Source of the DNA: an uncultured Acidimicrobiales bacterium | GTDB lineage: Bacteria; Actinomycetota; Acidimicrobiia; Acidimicrobiales; CADCSY01 | Direction of reading: 5' to 3' | Assembly (NCBI GenBank): GCA_902805555.1 | Contig: CADCSY010000012.1 | Span: 1 to 33,147, forward strand | DNA length: 33,147 bases | Shown: in pieces, positions 1 to 7,925 of the stretch | How the letters are laid out: each line of letters starts with the position of its first letter | How positions within the stretch are numbered: position 1 is the first letter of the stretch | The notes under the pieces: generated by a model | What the model saw: the letters and a program-made list of their open reading frames with translations, nothing else | Told to the model about the DNA's origin: nothing | Databases searched by the model: none | Program-made: the position numbers and the translations under genes

Positions 1-2
1 TG

Positions 3-731
3 CGCCACCACCTGCTCGACGTGGCCGACCCGTCGGAGGACTTCTCCCTCGCCCGCTTCCTCCCCCTGGCCCGCGCCGCCATGGTGGCGATCACCGGGAG
101 GGGCCGGCGCGCCCTGCTCGTCGGGGGGACGGGCCTCTACGTGCAGGCACTGGTGGACGACCTCGACGTCCCCGGGCTCTACCCGGCGGCGCGTGCTGCC
201 GTGGAGGCCGAGCCGGACACGGTGGCCCTCCACGCCCGGCTGGCGCGCCTCGACCCGGTCGCCGCCGCCCGGATGGAGCCGACGAACCGGCGCCGGGTGC
301 TGCGGGCCCTCGAGGTGACGCTCGGGAGCGGCCGGCCGTTCTCCTCCTTCGGGCCCGGCTTCGAGGCGCACCCACCGTCCCCCGTCCGACTGGTCGGGCT
401 CAGGGTCGAGCCCGACCTCCTCGACCGGCGGATCGAGGGCCGGGCGGTCGCCATGGTGGAGGCCGGCCTCGTGGCCGAGGTGGCCGCCCTGGCGGCACGA
501 CCGGGCGGGCTGTCCCGCTCGGCCAGGCAGGCGCTCGGGTACCGGGAGGTGCTCGCCCACCTCGACGGCGACTGCACCCTGGACGAGGCGATCCACCTCA
601 CCGTCACCCGGACCCGGCAGCTGGCCCGCCGCCAGCTCAGGTGGTTCCGGCGCGACCCCCGCATCCTCTGGGTAGAGCACGACGGCAACCCGCTTCACGA
701 CCTGCTGACGTTGCTGGGAGACTCGCACTGA
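3..731 (+). CDS. miaA: tRNA dimethylallyltransferase MiaA (5' end missing)
   Basis: MiaA moves a dimethylallyl group onto N6 of A37 in tRNAs that read codons starting with U. The window opens inside the gene: the frame is open from base 3 and reads HHLLDVADPSEDFSLARF, a conserved MiaA block, so the GTG at 21 is internal and the N-terminal P-loop (roughly 60 residues) lies outside. Visible family marks are GGTGLYVQAL near residue 38, the block NRRRVLRALEV, SARQALGYREVL, and the C-terminal TRQLARRQLRWFRRD. The TGA stop shares its last base with the dapF ATG, so the two genes are translationally linked. miaA-dapF-hflX is a standard actinobacterial order. Confidence 0.95.
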   Translation, partial: RHHLLDVADPSEDFSLARFLPLARAAMVAITGRGRRALLVGGTGLYVQALVDDLDVPGLYPAARAAVEAEPDTVALHARLARLDPVAAARMEPTNRRRVLRALEVTLGSGRPFSSFGPGFEAHPPSPVRLVGLRVEPDLLDRRIEGRAVAMVEAGLVAEVAALAARPGGLSRSARQALGYREVLAHLDGDCTLDEAIHLTVTRTRQLARRQLRWFRRDPRILWVEHDGNPLHDLLTLLGDSH

Positions 732-1576
732 TGCACCTCGCCAAGCTGCACGGCCTCGGCAACGACTTCCTCGTGCTGATCGACCTGGACGAGGTCACCC
801 CGGTCGACGCCGGGCTCGCCGTCGCGCTGTGCGACCGCCACCGGGGCCTCGGCGCCGACGGGCTCATCCGGGTCACGCCGGGGACCGACGGGGCCGACGT
901 CACCATGGTGCTGCGCAACGCGGACGGCGGCCTCGCGGAGATGAGCGGCAACGGGATCCGCTGCCTGGCGCTGGCCGTCGCCCGTTCCCGGAAGGTCTCG
1001 TCCCTCGAGCTGCGGGTGGCGACCGGGGGCGGCGTCCGCGACGTCCGCCTGACCACCGGCCACGCCGGTCTGGCCCACGTCGAGGTCGACATGGGCAAGG
1101 CACGACCCGGACCGGAGCCCGACACCGGGTGGCTGTCGCTCCCGGTCACCGCCAACCTGCTCGAGGGAGCCGACGGCCCGTTCCCGGGCCTGTCGACGCT
1201 CGACATCGGCAACCCCCACCTCGTCGTCCTCGTCGACGACCCCGCCTCGGTCGACCTGGCCGAGGTGGGTCCGGTGGCCGAGCAGCAGTTCGCCGGCGGG
1301 ATCAACGTGGGCTTCGTTGCTCCCGTCGCCGGCCAGCCCGACGCCCTCGACCTCCGGGTGTGGGAGCGGGGCGCAGGCATCACCGAGGCGTGCGGGACGG
1401 GGGCCACCGCCGCCGCCCACGCCGCTCACGAGTGGGGGCTGGTGGGTGACCGGGTCACCGTCCACCTCCCCGGTGGGGACGTGGAGGTCGCGGTGGGTGA
1501 CACCCTCACCCTCTCCGGCCCGGCGGTGCACGTGGCCGACTGCCTGGTCGAGGACGACACGCTGCGGTGGAGGTGA
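731..1576 (+). CDS. dapF: Diaminopimelate epimerase DapF with Ser at the first catalytic Cys
   Basis: DapF interconverts LL- and meso-diaminopimelate for peptidoglycan and lysine, using two cysteines as acid and base. This protein has 281 residues, the usual length, and starts at an ATG overlapping the miaA stop. The fold marks are present: HGLGNDF at 8-14, the NADG block near 63-66 and WERGAGITEACGTGA near the C-terminus, where Cys221 is the second catalytic cysteine. The first one is unusual: the family signature has Cys-Gly-Asn-Gly, but here the sequence reads EMSGNGIRC, with Ser72 at the catalytic position and a Cys six residues later (Cys78). The context (operon with miaA and hflX; dapC, dapD and dapE nearby) supports DapF identity. 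The Ser may be a lineage variant or may mark changed chemistry. Confidence 0.92.
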   Translation: MHLAKLHGLGNDFLVLIDLDEVTPVDAGLAVALCDRHRGLGADGLIRVTPGTDGADVTMVLRNADGGLAEMSGNGIRCLALAVARSRKVSSLELRVATGGGVRDVRLTTGHAGLAHVEVDMGKARPGPEPDTGWLSLPVTANLLEGADGPFPGLSTLDIGNPHLVVLVDDPASVDLAEVGPVAEQQFAGGINVGFVAPVAGQPDALDLRVWERGAGITEACGTGATAAAHAAHEWGLVGDRVTVHLPGGDVEVAVGDTLTLSGPAVHVADCLVEDDTLRWR

Positions 1577-1580
1577 GGGC

Positions 1581-2909
1581 GTGGCACTGATCGAGCGGTC
1601 CTTCCGCGAGCGCATCGTCCTGTGCGGCGTCACGATCCCGCCCGAGCGGCCCGACGACACCGAGGCCCACCTCGACGAGCTCGAGCTGCTCGTCGACACC
1701 GCCGGCGCCGACGTGCTGGCCCGGGTCCTGGCCCGGCGACAGACCCCCGACCCGGCCACCTTCGTCGGCAAGGGCAAGGCCGAGGAGCTGCGGGAGGTCA
1801 GCCTGGAGGTCGACTCCGACACCGTGGTGTTCGACTCCGACCTCTCGCCGGCGCAGCAGCGCAACCTCGAGAAGATCCTCGGCCGGACCGCCATCAGCCG
1901 CACCGAGGTGATCCTCGACATCTTCGCCCAGAACGCTCGCACGGCCGAGGGGCGGGCCCAGGTGGAGCTGGCCCAGCTCCGCCACCGCCTGCCCCGCCTG
2001 CGCGGGCGCGGGGTCGCCTTCTCCCGCCAGGCCGGCGCCATGGGGGCGGGCGGGGCCCGCGCGCCGATCGGATCCCGCGGCCCAGGTGAGACCCAGCTGG
2101 AGGTCGACCGCCGGCGCCTCCTGAGCCGGATGAGCCGCCTCGAGGCGGACCTGAAGGCACTTGCCGTGACCCGGCGCACCCAGGCGAAGAGCCGGGCTCG
2201 CGCCGGGAACCGCACGGTGTCGATCGTGGGCTACACCAACGCCGGGAAGTCGACCCTGCTCAACCGGCTCACCGACGCCGGGGTGCTCGTCGAGGACCGG
2301 CTGTTCGCCACCCTCGACCCGAAGGTGCGCCGACTCGACCTCCCCGGCGGCGAGGCGGTGCTGCTCTCCGACACCGTCGGCTTCGTGCGGAAGCTGCCCC
2401 ACCAGCTCGTGGAGGCGTTCAAGTCCACGCTCGAGATCGTCACCGAGTCGGACCTGCTGGTCCACGTGGTGGACGCAGCCGGGCGCGACCCCGACGGCCA
2501 GATCGAGGCGGTGCGCACGGTCCTCGCCGAGATCGGTGCCGACCACGTCCCCGAGCTGGTCGTGTTCAACAAGGTCGACCTGCTCCCCGGTGACGCCGAG
2601 CGCGACGAGGACGACGAGCGGACGAGCGCCAAGACGCTCCTCGGCACCCATGCCGGTTCCCTCGCCATCTCCGCCCGCACGAGCGAGGGCGTGACCGAGC
2701 TGCTCGAGGTGGTGGCCGGTCGTCTGCGGGCCCTGGAGACCGTCGTCGAGCTGCTCGTGCCCTACGACCGGGGCGACGTCGTCGCCGCCCTCCACCGCGA
2801 GGGCGAGGTGCTCGTCGAGGCCCACGAGGACGACGCCACCCGCATCCGGGCTCGCCTCGACGGTCCAGCGGCGTCCCGCCACCGGGAGTTCGTCGTCCCC
2901 TCCGACTGA
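1581..2909 (+). CDS. hflX: Ribosome-associated GTPase HflX
   Basis: HflX is a translational GTPase that binds the 50S subunit and splits or rescues stalled and hibernating ribosomes. It has 442 residues. A GTG start at 1581 is chosen because GGAGGTGA lies just upstream, overlapping the dapF end, and because the protein begins in the conserved region there. The N-terminal HflX domain includes the glycine-rich stretch RARGRGVAFSRQ-like region around 135-165. The G domain has G1 GYTNAGKST at about 216-224, G3 DTVGF at about 264, G4 NKVD at about 330 and the G5-like SARTSEG at about 364. Only four bases separate it from dapF, so it is third in the operon. Confidence 0.95.
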   Translation: MALIERSFRERIVLCGVTIPPERPDDTEAHLDELELLVDTAGADVLARVLARRQTPDPATFVGKGKAEELREVSLEVDSDTVVFDSDLSPAQQRNLEKILGRTAISRTEVILDIFAQNARTAEGRAQVELAQLRHRLPRLRGRGVAFSRQAGAMGAGGARAPIGSRGPGETQLEVDRRRLLSRMSRLEADLKALAVTRRTQAKSRARAGNRTVSIVGYTNAGKSTLLNRLTDAGVLVEDRLFATLDPKVRRLDLPGGEAVLLSDTVGFVRKLPHQLVEAFKSTLEIVTESDLLVHVVDAAGRDPDGQIEAVRTVLAEIGADHVPELVVFNKVDLLPGDAERDEDDERTSAKTLLGTHAGSLAISARTSEGVTELLEVVAGRLRALETVVELLVPYDRGDVVAALHREGEVLVEAHEDDATRIRARLDGPAASRHREFVVPSD

Positions 2910-2955
2910 CGTCGTCCCACGGCGCAGCAGGCCCGGGGGCGGGCCGGGGCGGGGG

Positions 2956-2961
2956 TACGGT
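2956..2961 (+). promoter_or_regulatory. TACGGT -10 element of a leaderless promoter (dapC)
   Basis: TACGGT lies exactly 7 bases before the dapC ATG and there is no Shine-Dalgarno sequence, so transcription would start at or next to the start codon. The same arrangement recurs upstream of several other genes here. Confidence 0.55.
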
Positions 2962-2968
2962 CGGCGCG

Positions 2969-4084
2969 ATGGCCACCGGTTTCGTGCCGCCGATCTACCC
3001 GTTCGAGCGGCTGGCCCCGCTGGCGGAGGTGGCCCGGCGGCACGAGGGCGGGATCGTCGACCTGTCCATCGGCACGCCCGGGGACCCCCCGCCGGCGGCG
3101 GTGGTGGAGGCCCTGGCCACGTCGGGCGCCGAGCGGGGGTACCCGCCTTCGATCGGCTCGGGGCCCCTCCGGGAGGCGGCGGCCGAGTGGCTGCGACGAC
3201 GCTTCGGCGTGGACGTCGCCGCGTCGGCCGTCGCCGCCTGCATCGGCTCCAAGGAGCTCGTGGCCGGGATCCCCCAGTGGCTGCAGCTGCGCTCCCCGGA
3301 CCGGGACACGGTCCTGTACCCCTCCGTGAGCTACCCGACGTACCAGATGGGAGCCGTCCTCGCCGGCTGTCGGGCCGTGCCGGTGCCGGTCGACGAGCGG
3401 TGGCGCCTCGACGTGACCGCCATCGACCCCGCCGACGCCGACCGGGCCCTGTGCCTGTGGTCGAACACGCCGGGGAACCCGGCCGGGGGCCTCGACGACC
3501 TGGATGCGGTGGCCGCCTGGGGCCGCAGCAACGGCGTGCCCGTGCTCTCCGACGAGTGCTACGCCGAGTTCACGTGGGACGGCCCACGGCGCTCGGTCCT
3601 CCAGAGCGGGACCGACGGGATGCTCGCCGTGCACTCGCTGTCGAAGCGCTCGAGCCTGGCGGGCGTCAGGGTCGGCTTCTACGCCGGCGACCAGGAGCTC
3701 GTCACCTACCTCTCCGAGGTCCGCAAGCACGCCGGCTTCATGGTCCCAGGACCGGCCCAGCACGCCGCTGCGGTGGCCCTCGCCGACGACGACCACGTCG
3801 AGGAGCAGGCCGCTCGCTACCTGCGGCGCCTGACGAGGATGCAGGAGGTGCTGGCGACCGCCTACGAGGTCGAGGTCACCCTCCCCGGTGGTGGGCTCTA
3901 CCTGTGGGTGCGGGCGCCCGGCGGCGACGCCTGGGGGTTCGTCGAGCGGCTGGCGACCGACGCCGGCTGCCTGGCCAGCCCAGGCGAGTTCTACGGGCCC
4001 GATGCCGCCGCCCACGTCCGCCTCGCCATGGTGGTGCCCGACGACCGCATCGAGCTGGTGGCGACACGACTCGGCGTGGCCTGA
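2969..4084 (+). CDS. dapC: Probable N-succinyldiaminopimelate aminotransferase (class I/II PLP)
   Basis: This is a fold-type I PLP aminotransferase of 371 residues, closest in layout to actinobacterial DapC, which converts N-succinyl-2-amino-6-ketopimelate to N-succinyl-LL-diaminopimelate. Visible marks are the N-terminal PPIYPFERL, the NTPGNPAGG loop near 167-174, DECYAEF near 195 (PLP-ring Asp and Tyr) and HSLSKRSSLAGVRVGF with the Schiff-base lysine at Lys226; the Arg in its C-terminal domain would bind the substrate carboxylate. The ATG is preceded by a -10 element and not by a ribosome site. dapF, dapD and dapE in the same window support the DapC assignment, but substrate cannot be read directly and another aminotransferase role is possible. 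Confidence 0.82.
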   Translation: MATGFVPPIYPFERLAPLAEVARRHEGGIVDLSIGTPGDPPPAAVVEALATSGAERGYPPSIGSGPLREAAAEWLRRRFGVDVAASAVAACIGSKELVAGIPQWLQLRSPDRDTVLYPSVSYPTYQMGAVLAGCRAVPVPVDERWRLDVTAIDPADADRALCLWSNTPGNPAGGLDDLDAVAAWGRSNGVPVLSDECYAEFTWDGPRRSVLQSGTDGMLAVHSLSKRSSLAGVRVGFYAGDQELVTYLSEVRKHAGFMVPGPAQHAAAVALADDDHVEEQAARYLRRLTRMQEVLATAYEVEVTLPGGGLYLWVRAPGGDAWGFVERLATDAGCLASPGEFYGPDAAAHVRLAMVVPDDRIELVATRLGVA

Positions 4085-4109
4085 CGGGCAGGCGGGGTAA
4101 GGCCCGCTC

Positions 4110-4295
4110 ATGCCCAAGATCGTGATGTTCGTGGCGCCCACCGTCGGCCGCTGGCTCTGGAAGAAGTACAAGGCCAACGCCGCGCAGAAGCAGGGCCTCC
4201 CTCGCGCCGCAACCATCCCCGCCACGTCTCGCCCCCAGGACCAGATCAAGGCCATGGAGGACGCGGTGGACGTGCCCGGGGGCATCCGCCCCTAG
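4110..4295 (+). CDS. Small basic hypothetical protein, 61 residues
   Basis: I do not recognise a named family. The protein starts with an amphipathic, possibly membrane-touching segment (MPKIVMFVAPTVGRWLWKK) and continues with a polar tail containing RPQDQIKAMEDAVD. It lies 25 bases after dapC and before the crotonase gene, on the same strand. A purine stretch GGGGTAAGG sits about 10 bases before the ATG. G or C dominates third positions, and the amino-acid mix is not the Arg/Pro/Ala mixture seen in wrong frames of this DNA, which is why it is called. It may be a lineage-specific small protein. Confidence 0.5.
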   Translation: MPKIVMFVAPTVGRWLWKKYKANAAQKQGLPRAATIPATSRPQDQIKAMEDAVDVPGGIRP

Positions 4296-4302
4296 CGCAA
4301 GG

Positions 4303-4325
4303 GGCCCCGGGCCGCGTCCCGGGCC
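4303..4325 (+). terminator. GC-rich hairpin between the small gene and the crotonase gene
   Basis: Two CCCGGG blocks (4306-4311 and 4318-4323) can pair around a 6-base loop, extended by GG/CC after one bulge. There is no U-tract, so it is at best a weak terminator. It sits just before the next gene's -10 element. Confidence 0.25.
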
Positions 4326-4326
4326 G

Positions 4327-4332
4327 TACGGT
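4327..4332 (+). promoter_or_regulatory. TACGGT -10 element of a leaderless promoter (crotonase)
   Basis: TACGGT ends 7 bases before GTG 4340. This favours 4340 over the in-frame GTG at 4331, which would overlap the -10 element itself. Confidence 0.5.
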
Positions 4333-4339
4333 GCGGGGC

Positions 4340-5173
4340 GTGCCGGCCCCGCCCACCACCGACGAGCAGGTCGCCGTCACGACGGAGGGGCCGGTCGCCA
4401 CGCTCTGGCTGAACCGTCCGGCGAAGCGCAACGCGGTCACCCACGCCATGTGGCAGGGCATCGCCACTGCCTGCGAGGGACCGCTCGCACGCCCCGAGGT
4501 CAGGGTGCTCGTCGTGCGGGGCGTCGGCGACCACTTCTGCGCCGGCGCGGACATCGGCGAGCTCTCCTCGATCGAGCCAGCCGCCTACCTGGCCGCCACC
4601 CGAGCGGCCGAGGACGGGCTGGCCGCGGTCGCGAAGCCCACCATCGCCTTCGTCACCGGCTCGTGCGTCGGGGGCGGGGCCGAGCTCGCGATCGCCTGTG
4701 ACCTGCGCGTGGCCGACACCACGGCCCGCTTCGGCATCACCCCGGCCCGCCTCGGCATCGTCTACCCGTCGTTCGCCGTCGAGCGGGCCGTGCGCCTCCT
4801 GGGTCCGTCCGCCACCAAGCACCTCCTCTACTCCGCCGAGCTGATCGATGTCGACCGGGCCCTGCGGATCGGGCTCGTCGACGAGGTGCACGAGCCGAGC
4901 GCGGCCGAGGCCCGCCTCGATGCCCTCACCACCCTGCTCGCCACCGAGCGCTCGGCGCTCACCCAGCAGGCCAGCAAGCAGCTCGTCGACGCGGTGGTGC
5001 GCGACGGGGCCATCCCTCCCGAGCTGACCCGGCGCTGGGCCGCCGAGGTCGCGGCCAGCGCCGACCAGTCCGAGGGCGTCGCAGCGTTCGCCGAGCGCCG
5101 CCCTCCCCGCTTCACCTGGGAGGGCCCCGCCGCACCGCCGGCCACCGCTCGACCGACCGACCCCGGGCGCTAG
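4340..5173 (+). CDS. Enoyl-CoA hydratase/isomerase family protein
   Basis: This is a crotonase-fold protein of 277 residues that would bind an acyl-CoA thioester. Marks in order are LWLNRPAKRNAVT, the CoA/oxyanion segment GDHFCAGADIGEL, and GSCVGGGAELAIACDLRVA, which holds the second oxyanion glycine and the Glu equivalent to Glu144 of rat enoyl-CoA hydratase. The second catalytic Glu (Glu164, in a PEI motif) is replaced: the sequence reads FGITPARLGI, with Pro at that place. Members with only one Glu are often isomerases or other crotonases, so simple hydratase activity is not certain. The start at GTG 4340 follows the promoter position. Its TAG stop overlaps the stop of the convergent CoA-transferase in a shared CTAG. 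Confidence 0.85.
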   Translation: MPAPPTTDEQVAVTTEGPVATLWLNRPAKRNAVTHAMWQGIATACEGPLARPEVRVLVVRGVGDHFCAGADIGELSSIEPAAYLAATRAAEDGLAAVAKPTIAFVTGSCVGGGAELAIACDLRVADTTARFGITPARLGIVYPSFAVERAVRLLGPSATKHLLYSAELIDVDRALRIGLVDEVHEPSAAEARLDALTTLLATERSALTQQASKQLVDAVVRDGAIPPELTRRWAAEVAASADQSEGVAAFAERRPPRFTWEGPAAPPATARPTDPGR

Positions 5174-6462
5174 AGGAAGCCCATCGCCCTGGCTTCGGCC
5201 GTGAGACCGTCGCGGAACTGGGGGGCGGCCACCGCGATCAGGTTGGTGGTCCGGGCGCGGATCGTCCGGCCCCGCAGCTCCGCCACGCCGTGCTCGGTGA
5301 CGACCTTGTCGACGGTGTTCTTCAGCGTCGTGACCGCCGATCCGGAGCTCAGTCGGGGGACGATGCGGGAGAGCCGGCCGTCGTTCGTGGTGGACCGCAG
5401 GACGATGAAGCCCTGGCCGCCCTCGGCGTACATGGCGCCACGGGCGAAGTCGGCCTGCCCTCCGCTCGACGACCAGTACCGCCCGGCCCGCGTCTCCGAC
5501 GCGCACTGGCCGAGGAAGTCGACCTCCAGCGTGGCGTTGATCGACGCGAAGTCGGGTTCGCGGGCGATGACCCGCGGGTCGTTCACCCAGTCCACCGGGC
5601 GCAGCTCGACGGCTGCGTTCTCGTGCAGGAACTCGTAGAGGCGGCGGGTCCCGAGCGCGAACGTGGTGACGACCTTGTGCGGCGTCACCCGCTTGCGGGT
5701 GCCGTTGACGACCCCTCGCTCCACGAGGTCGACGATCCCGTCGGAGAGCAGCTCGGTGTGCACGCCGAGGTCGCGGTGGTCTCGCATGGCCTCGAGCAGC
5801 GCGTTGGGGATGGCACCGATGCCGACCTGGAGGGTGGCGCCGTCGGGGATGCGCTCGGCGACGTGGCCGGCGATCGCCCGGTCGGCCTCGCTGGCACCGG
5901 CCGGGTGGTGCTCGATGAGGGGGCGGTCGACCTCGACCCACCCGGCCACCTGGCTCACGTGGAGCTGGTTGCGGCCGAAGGTCCGCGGCATCTGCGCGTT
6001 CACCTCGAGGTAGAACGGCGCCCTCCCGATGAGCGGCGCGACGTAGTCGCAGCTCGTGCCGAGGCTGAAGTAGCCGTGGGCGTCCATCGGTGAGGCGGCG
6101 GCAAGGACGAGCGACGCCTTCGTGCAATGCTGGAGGATGGTCGGGACCTCGCTGAAGTGGTTGGGTACGAGGTCGCACTGCCCGGCGAGGAAGGCGGGGC
6201 GGGTGACGGGCGAGAGGAAGTAGCTCACGTGGCGCAGGCGGTCGCCGAGCTCGCCCCTGATCGACCGGCGAGGGTGGAGCGCGTGCATCTGGTGGATCCG
6301 CAGCCCGTCGACCTCGCCGGCAGCAGCCGCGTCCTCGATGGCGTCGATGACGCTCACCGGCTCCCCGTTGGCGAGGGGCACGATCAGGTCGGCGCCCGGT
6401 TCGAGGTGCAGGAGGACGCCCCTGGCGTCCGGATCTGGGCGTCGCAGCTCGGCGGTGCTCAT
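5170..6462 (-). CDS. Acetyl-CoA hydrolase/CoA-transferase family protein (4-hydroxybutyrate CoA-transferase-like)
   Basis: This 430-residue enzyme belongs to the family of acetyl-CoA hydrolases and 4-hydroxybutyrate, butyrate or succinate CoA-transferases, which pass CoA through a glutamyl-CoA thioester. The N-terminal half has the substrate-binding pattern LVPNHFSEVP near 98-107. The C-terminal half has GIGAIPNALL (about 214-223), HTELLSDGIVDL, and ASINATLEVDFLGQ, whose Glu (about 313) aligns with the nucleophile, followed by GGQADFARGA. It starts at ATG 6462, with a TAGACC just upstream as a weak leaderless-type -10. The convergent neighbour is a crotonase. Which acid accepts the CoA cannot be told from sequence. 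Confidence 0.88.
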   Translation of the reverse strand: MSTAELRRPDPDARGVLLHLEPGADLIVPLANGEPVSVIDAIEDAAAAGEVDGLRIHQMHALHPRRSIRGELGDRLRHVSYFLSPVTRPAFLAGQCDLVPNHFSEVPTILQHCTKASLVLAAASPMDAHGYFSLGTSCDYVAPLIGRAPFYLEVNAQMPRTFGRNQLHVSQVAGWVEVDRPLIEHHPAGASEADRAIAGHVAERIPDGATLQVGIGAIPNALLEAMRDHRDLGVHTELLSDGIVDLVERGVVNGTRKRVTPHKVVTTFALGTRRLYEFLHENAAVELRPVDWVNDPRVIAREPDFASINATLEVDFLGQCASETRAGRYWSSSGGQADFARGAMYAEGGQGFIVLRSTTNDGRLSRIVPRLSSGSAVTTLKNTVDKVVTEHGVAELRGRTIRARTTNLIAVAAPQFRDGLTAEARAMGFL

Positions 6463-6555
6463 CGCCGAGGTCTACACGGCGCCCGCCGGGCTCGTGCACG
6501 CGGTCGTCGTCCTGCCCGAGGTCAAGGGGAGCGCCCACCCTGCCGATCCACACGT

Positions 6556-7914
6556 GTGCAGCGCGCCTCCGATCGAGCCTCCTCCACCCGTCGCCTGCTG
6601 ATCCGGTCCACCTTCGCCGTGGTCCTGTGCCTGGCGACCGCGCTCGCTCCGGTCCCCGCTCGGGCCGACGACCTCGAGGAGTCGAGGCGGCAGCAGGCGG
6701 AGGTCGGGCGGCTGCGAGGGGAGCTCGGGGCGCACCTCGACGTGCTGGGCGCCGACGAGGCGGCGCTCGTCGCTGCGCTGGACGCCATGCAGGCCGGTGT
6801 CGCCGCCGGGCAGGCGGCCCTCGAGGAGGCCGAGCGTGCGGCCGAGGACGCTCGGTCGGCGGCGACCTCGGCTGCGGTGGAGGTCGACCGGGTCGTCGGG
6901 CGCCTGCACGAGCAGCGCGAGCTGCTGCGGGACCTCGCCGTCGACGCCTACATCGGCGCCCCCGGAGCCGTGGGCGACGTCGCGCTGTTCGTCAGCTCCG
7001 ACGACGCATCCGGGGGGGCCAAGGCGGTCTACCTCGCCGACCTCGAGGTGGCCCGCCACGACCTCGTGACCGACGACCTGACCGACCGGGCCGGCGACCT
7101 CGAGGCGGCGCGGACGGCAGCGGACGAGGCGGCCGCTCGAGCCGCCACGGCCAAGGAGGAGCTCGGCGTGCGGCTCGCAGCCGCCGAGCAGGCGCGCGAC
7201 GACCAGCAGCGCTTCGTGGCGTCGGTGGAGGCGGAGCTCGAGCGCCGCCTGTCGGAGGCGGCCGGGCTCGAGGAGCTCGACCGGCACCTGGCCGCCGACA
7301 TCGTCAGGCAGGAGGACGAGCTGGCGGCCCGCCTCCGAGACGAGGCCGCGGCCCGAGACGAGGCCGCGGCCCGAGACGAGGCCGCGGCCCGAGACGAGGC
7401 CGCGGCCCGGGACGCTGCCGAGCGGGCGCAGGCGGAGGCCGACCGCTCGATGCGGGACGGCCGCCACGAACCCGACCGCGAACCGGGTGACCCGGGCCGG
7501 TCACCGTCGGCTCGGCCTCGGAGCGGCACGGTCGTGCGGGTCGGCGGGATCAACGTCGACGCGACCATCGCCGAGGCCCTCGCCGCCCTGCTGGCGGCGG
7601 CCGCCGCCGACGGCATCGCGCTCGGCGGCAGCGGCTACCGGGACAGCGCCGCCCAGCTCGACCGCCGGGCGGCCAACTGCGGCACCAGCGCCTACGACCT
7701 CTACGAGCGGGCTGCCTCCGCCTGCTCGCCTCCGACCGCCCGGCCAGGCCACTCGATGCACGAGCAGGGCCTCGCCATCGACTTCACCTTCGAGGGCGCG
7801 CTCATCGGCACCAGGAGCAACCGCGGCTACACCTGGCTGGCGGCCAACGCGGCGCGCTTCGGGCTGTACAACCTGCCGAGCGAGCCCTGGCACTGGTCCA
7901 CCGACGGGGGCTGA
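6556..7914 (+). CDS. Secreted coiled-coil D-alanyl-D-alanine carboxypeptidase (VanY/M15B family)
   Basis: This is a 452-residue exported cell-wall enzyme. The GTG at 6556 is chosen because it gives a textbook signal peptide: basic start with RRLLIRS, hydrophobic core near 20-33 and a cut after PARA near 37. A long Ala/Glu/Arg coiled coil follows (about 40-300), as in PcsB-type envelope proteins, ending in a tandem (A)RDEAA repeat. After a polar linker comes a VanY domain: SGYRDSAAQ, then GHSMHEQGLAID with zinc ligands His402 and Asp409, and EPWHW with base Glu443 and ligand His446. These residues suggest active removal of terminal D-Ala from peptidoglycan stems. The coiled coil may dock it to a division partner; this is inference. 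Confidence 0.88.
   Translation: MQRASDRASSTRRLLIRSTFAVVLCLATALAPVPARADDLEESRRQQAEVGRLRGELGAHLDVLGADEAALVAALDAMQAGVAAGQAALEEAERAAEDARSAATSAAVEVDRVVGRLHEQRELLRDLAVDAYIGAPGAVGDVALFVSSDDASGGAKAVYLADLEVARHDLVTDDLTDRAGDLEAARTAADEAAARAATAKEELGVRLAAAEQARDDQQRFVASVEAELERRLSEAAGLEELDRHLAADIVRQEDELAARLRDEAAARDEAAARDEAAARDEAAARDAAERAQAEADRSMRDGRHEPDREPGDPGRSPSARPRSGTVVRVGGINVDATIAEALAALLAAAAADGIALGGSGYRDSAAQLDRRAANCGTSAYDLYERAASACSPPTARPGHSMHEQGLAIDFTFEGALIGTRSNRGYTWLAANAARFGLYNLPSEPWHWSTDGG
7336..7407 (+). repeat. Four perfect 18-bp tandem repeats inside the VanY-type gene
   Basis: The unit CGAGACGAGGCCGCGGCC occurs four times head to tail without a mismatch, and a diverged fifth copy begins at 7408. 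The unit is a multiple of three, so copy-number change would lengthen or shorten the coiled coil by six residues (RDEAAA) without breaking the frame. Confidence 0.95.
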
Positions 7915-7925
7915 CGCCCCAGCGG

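Noticed and set aside
4292-6553. Long minus-strand frame of about 750 codons
   Set aside because: It is Arg/Pro-rich and overlaps the crotonase on one side and runs through the CoA-transferase in another frame. The real genes have clear motifs; this is a GC-rich shadow.
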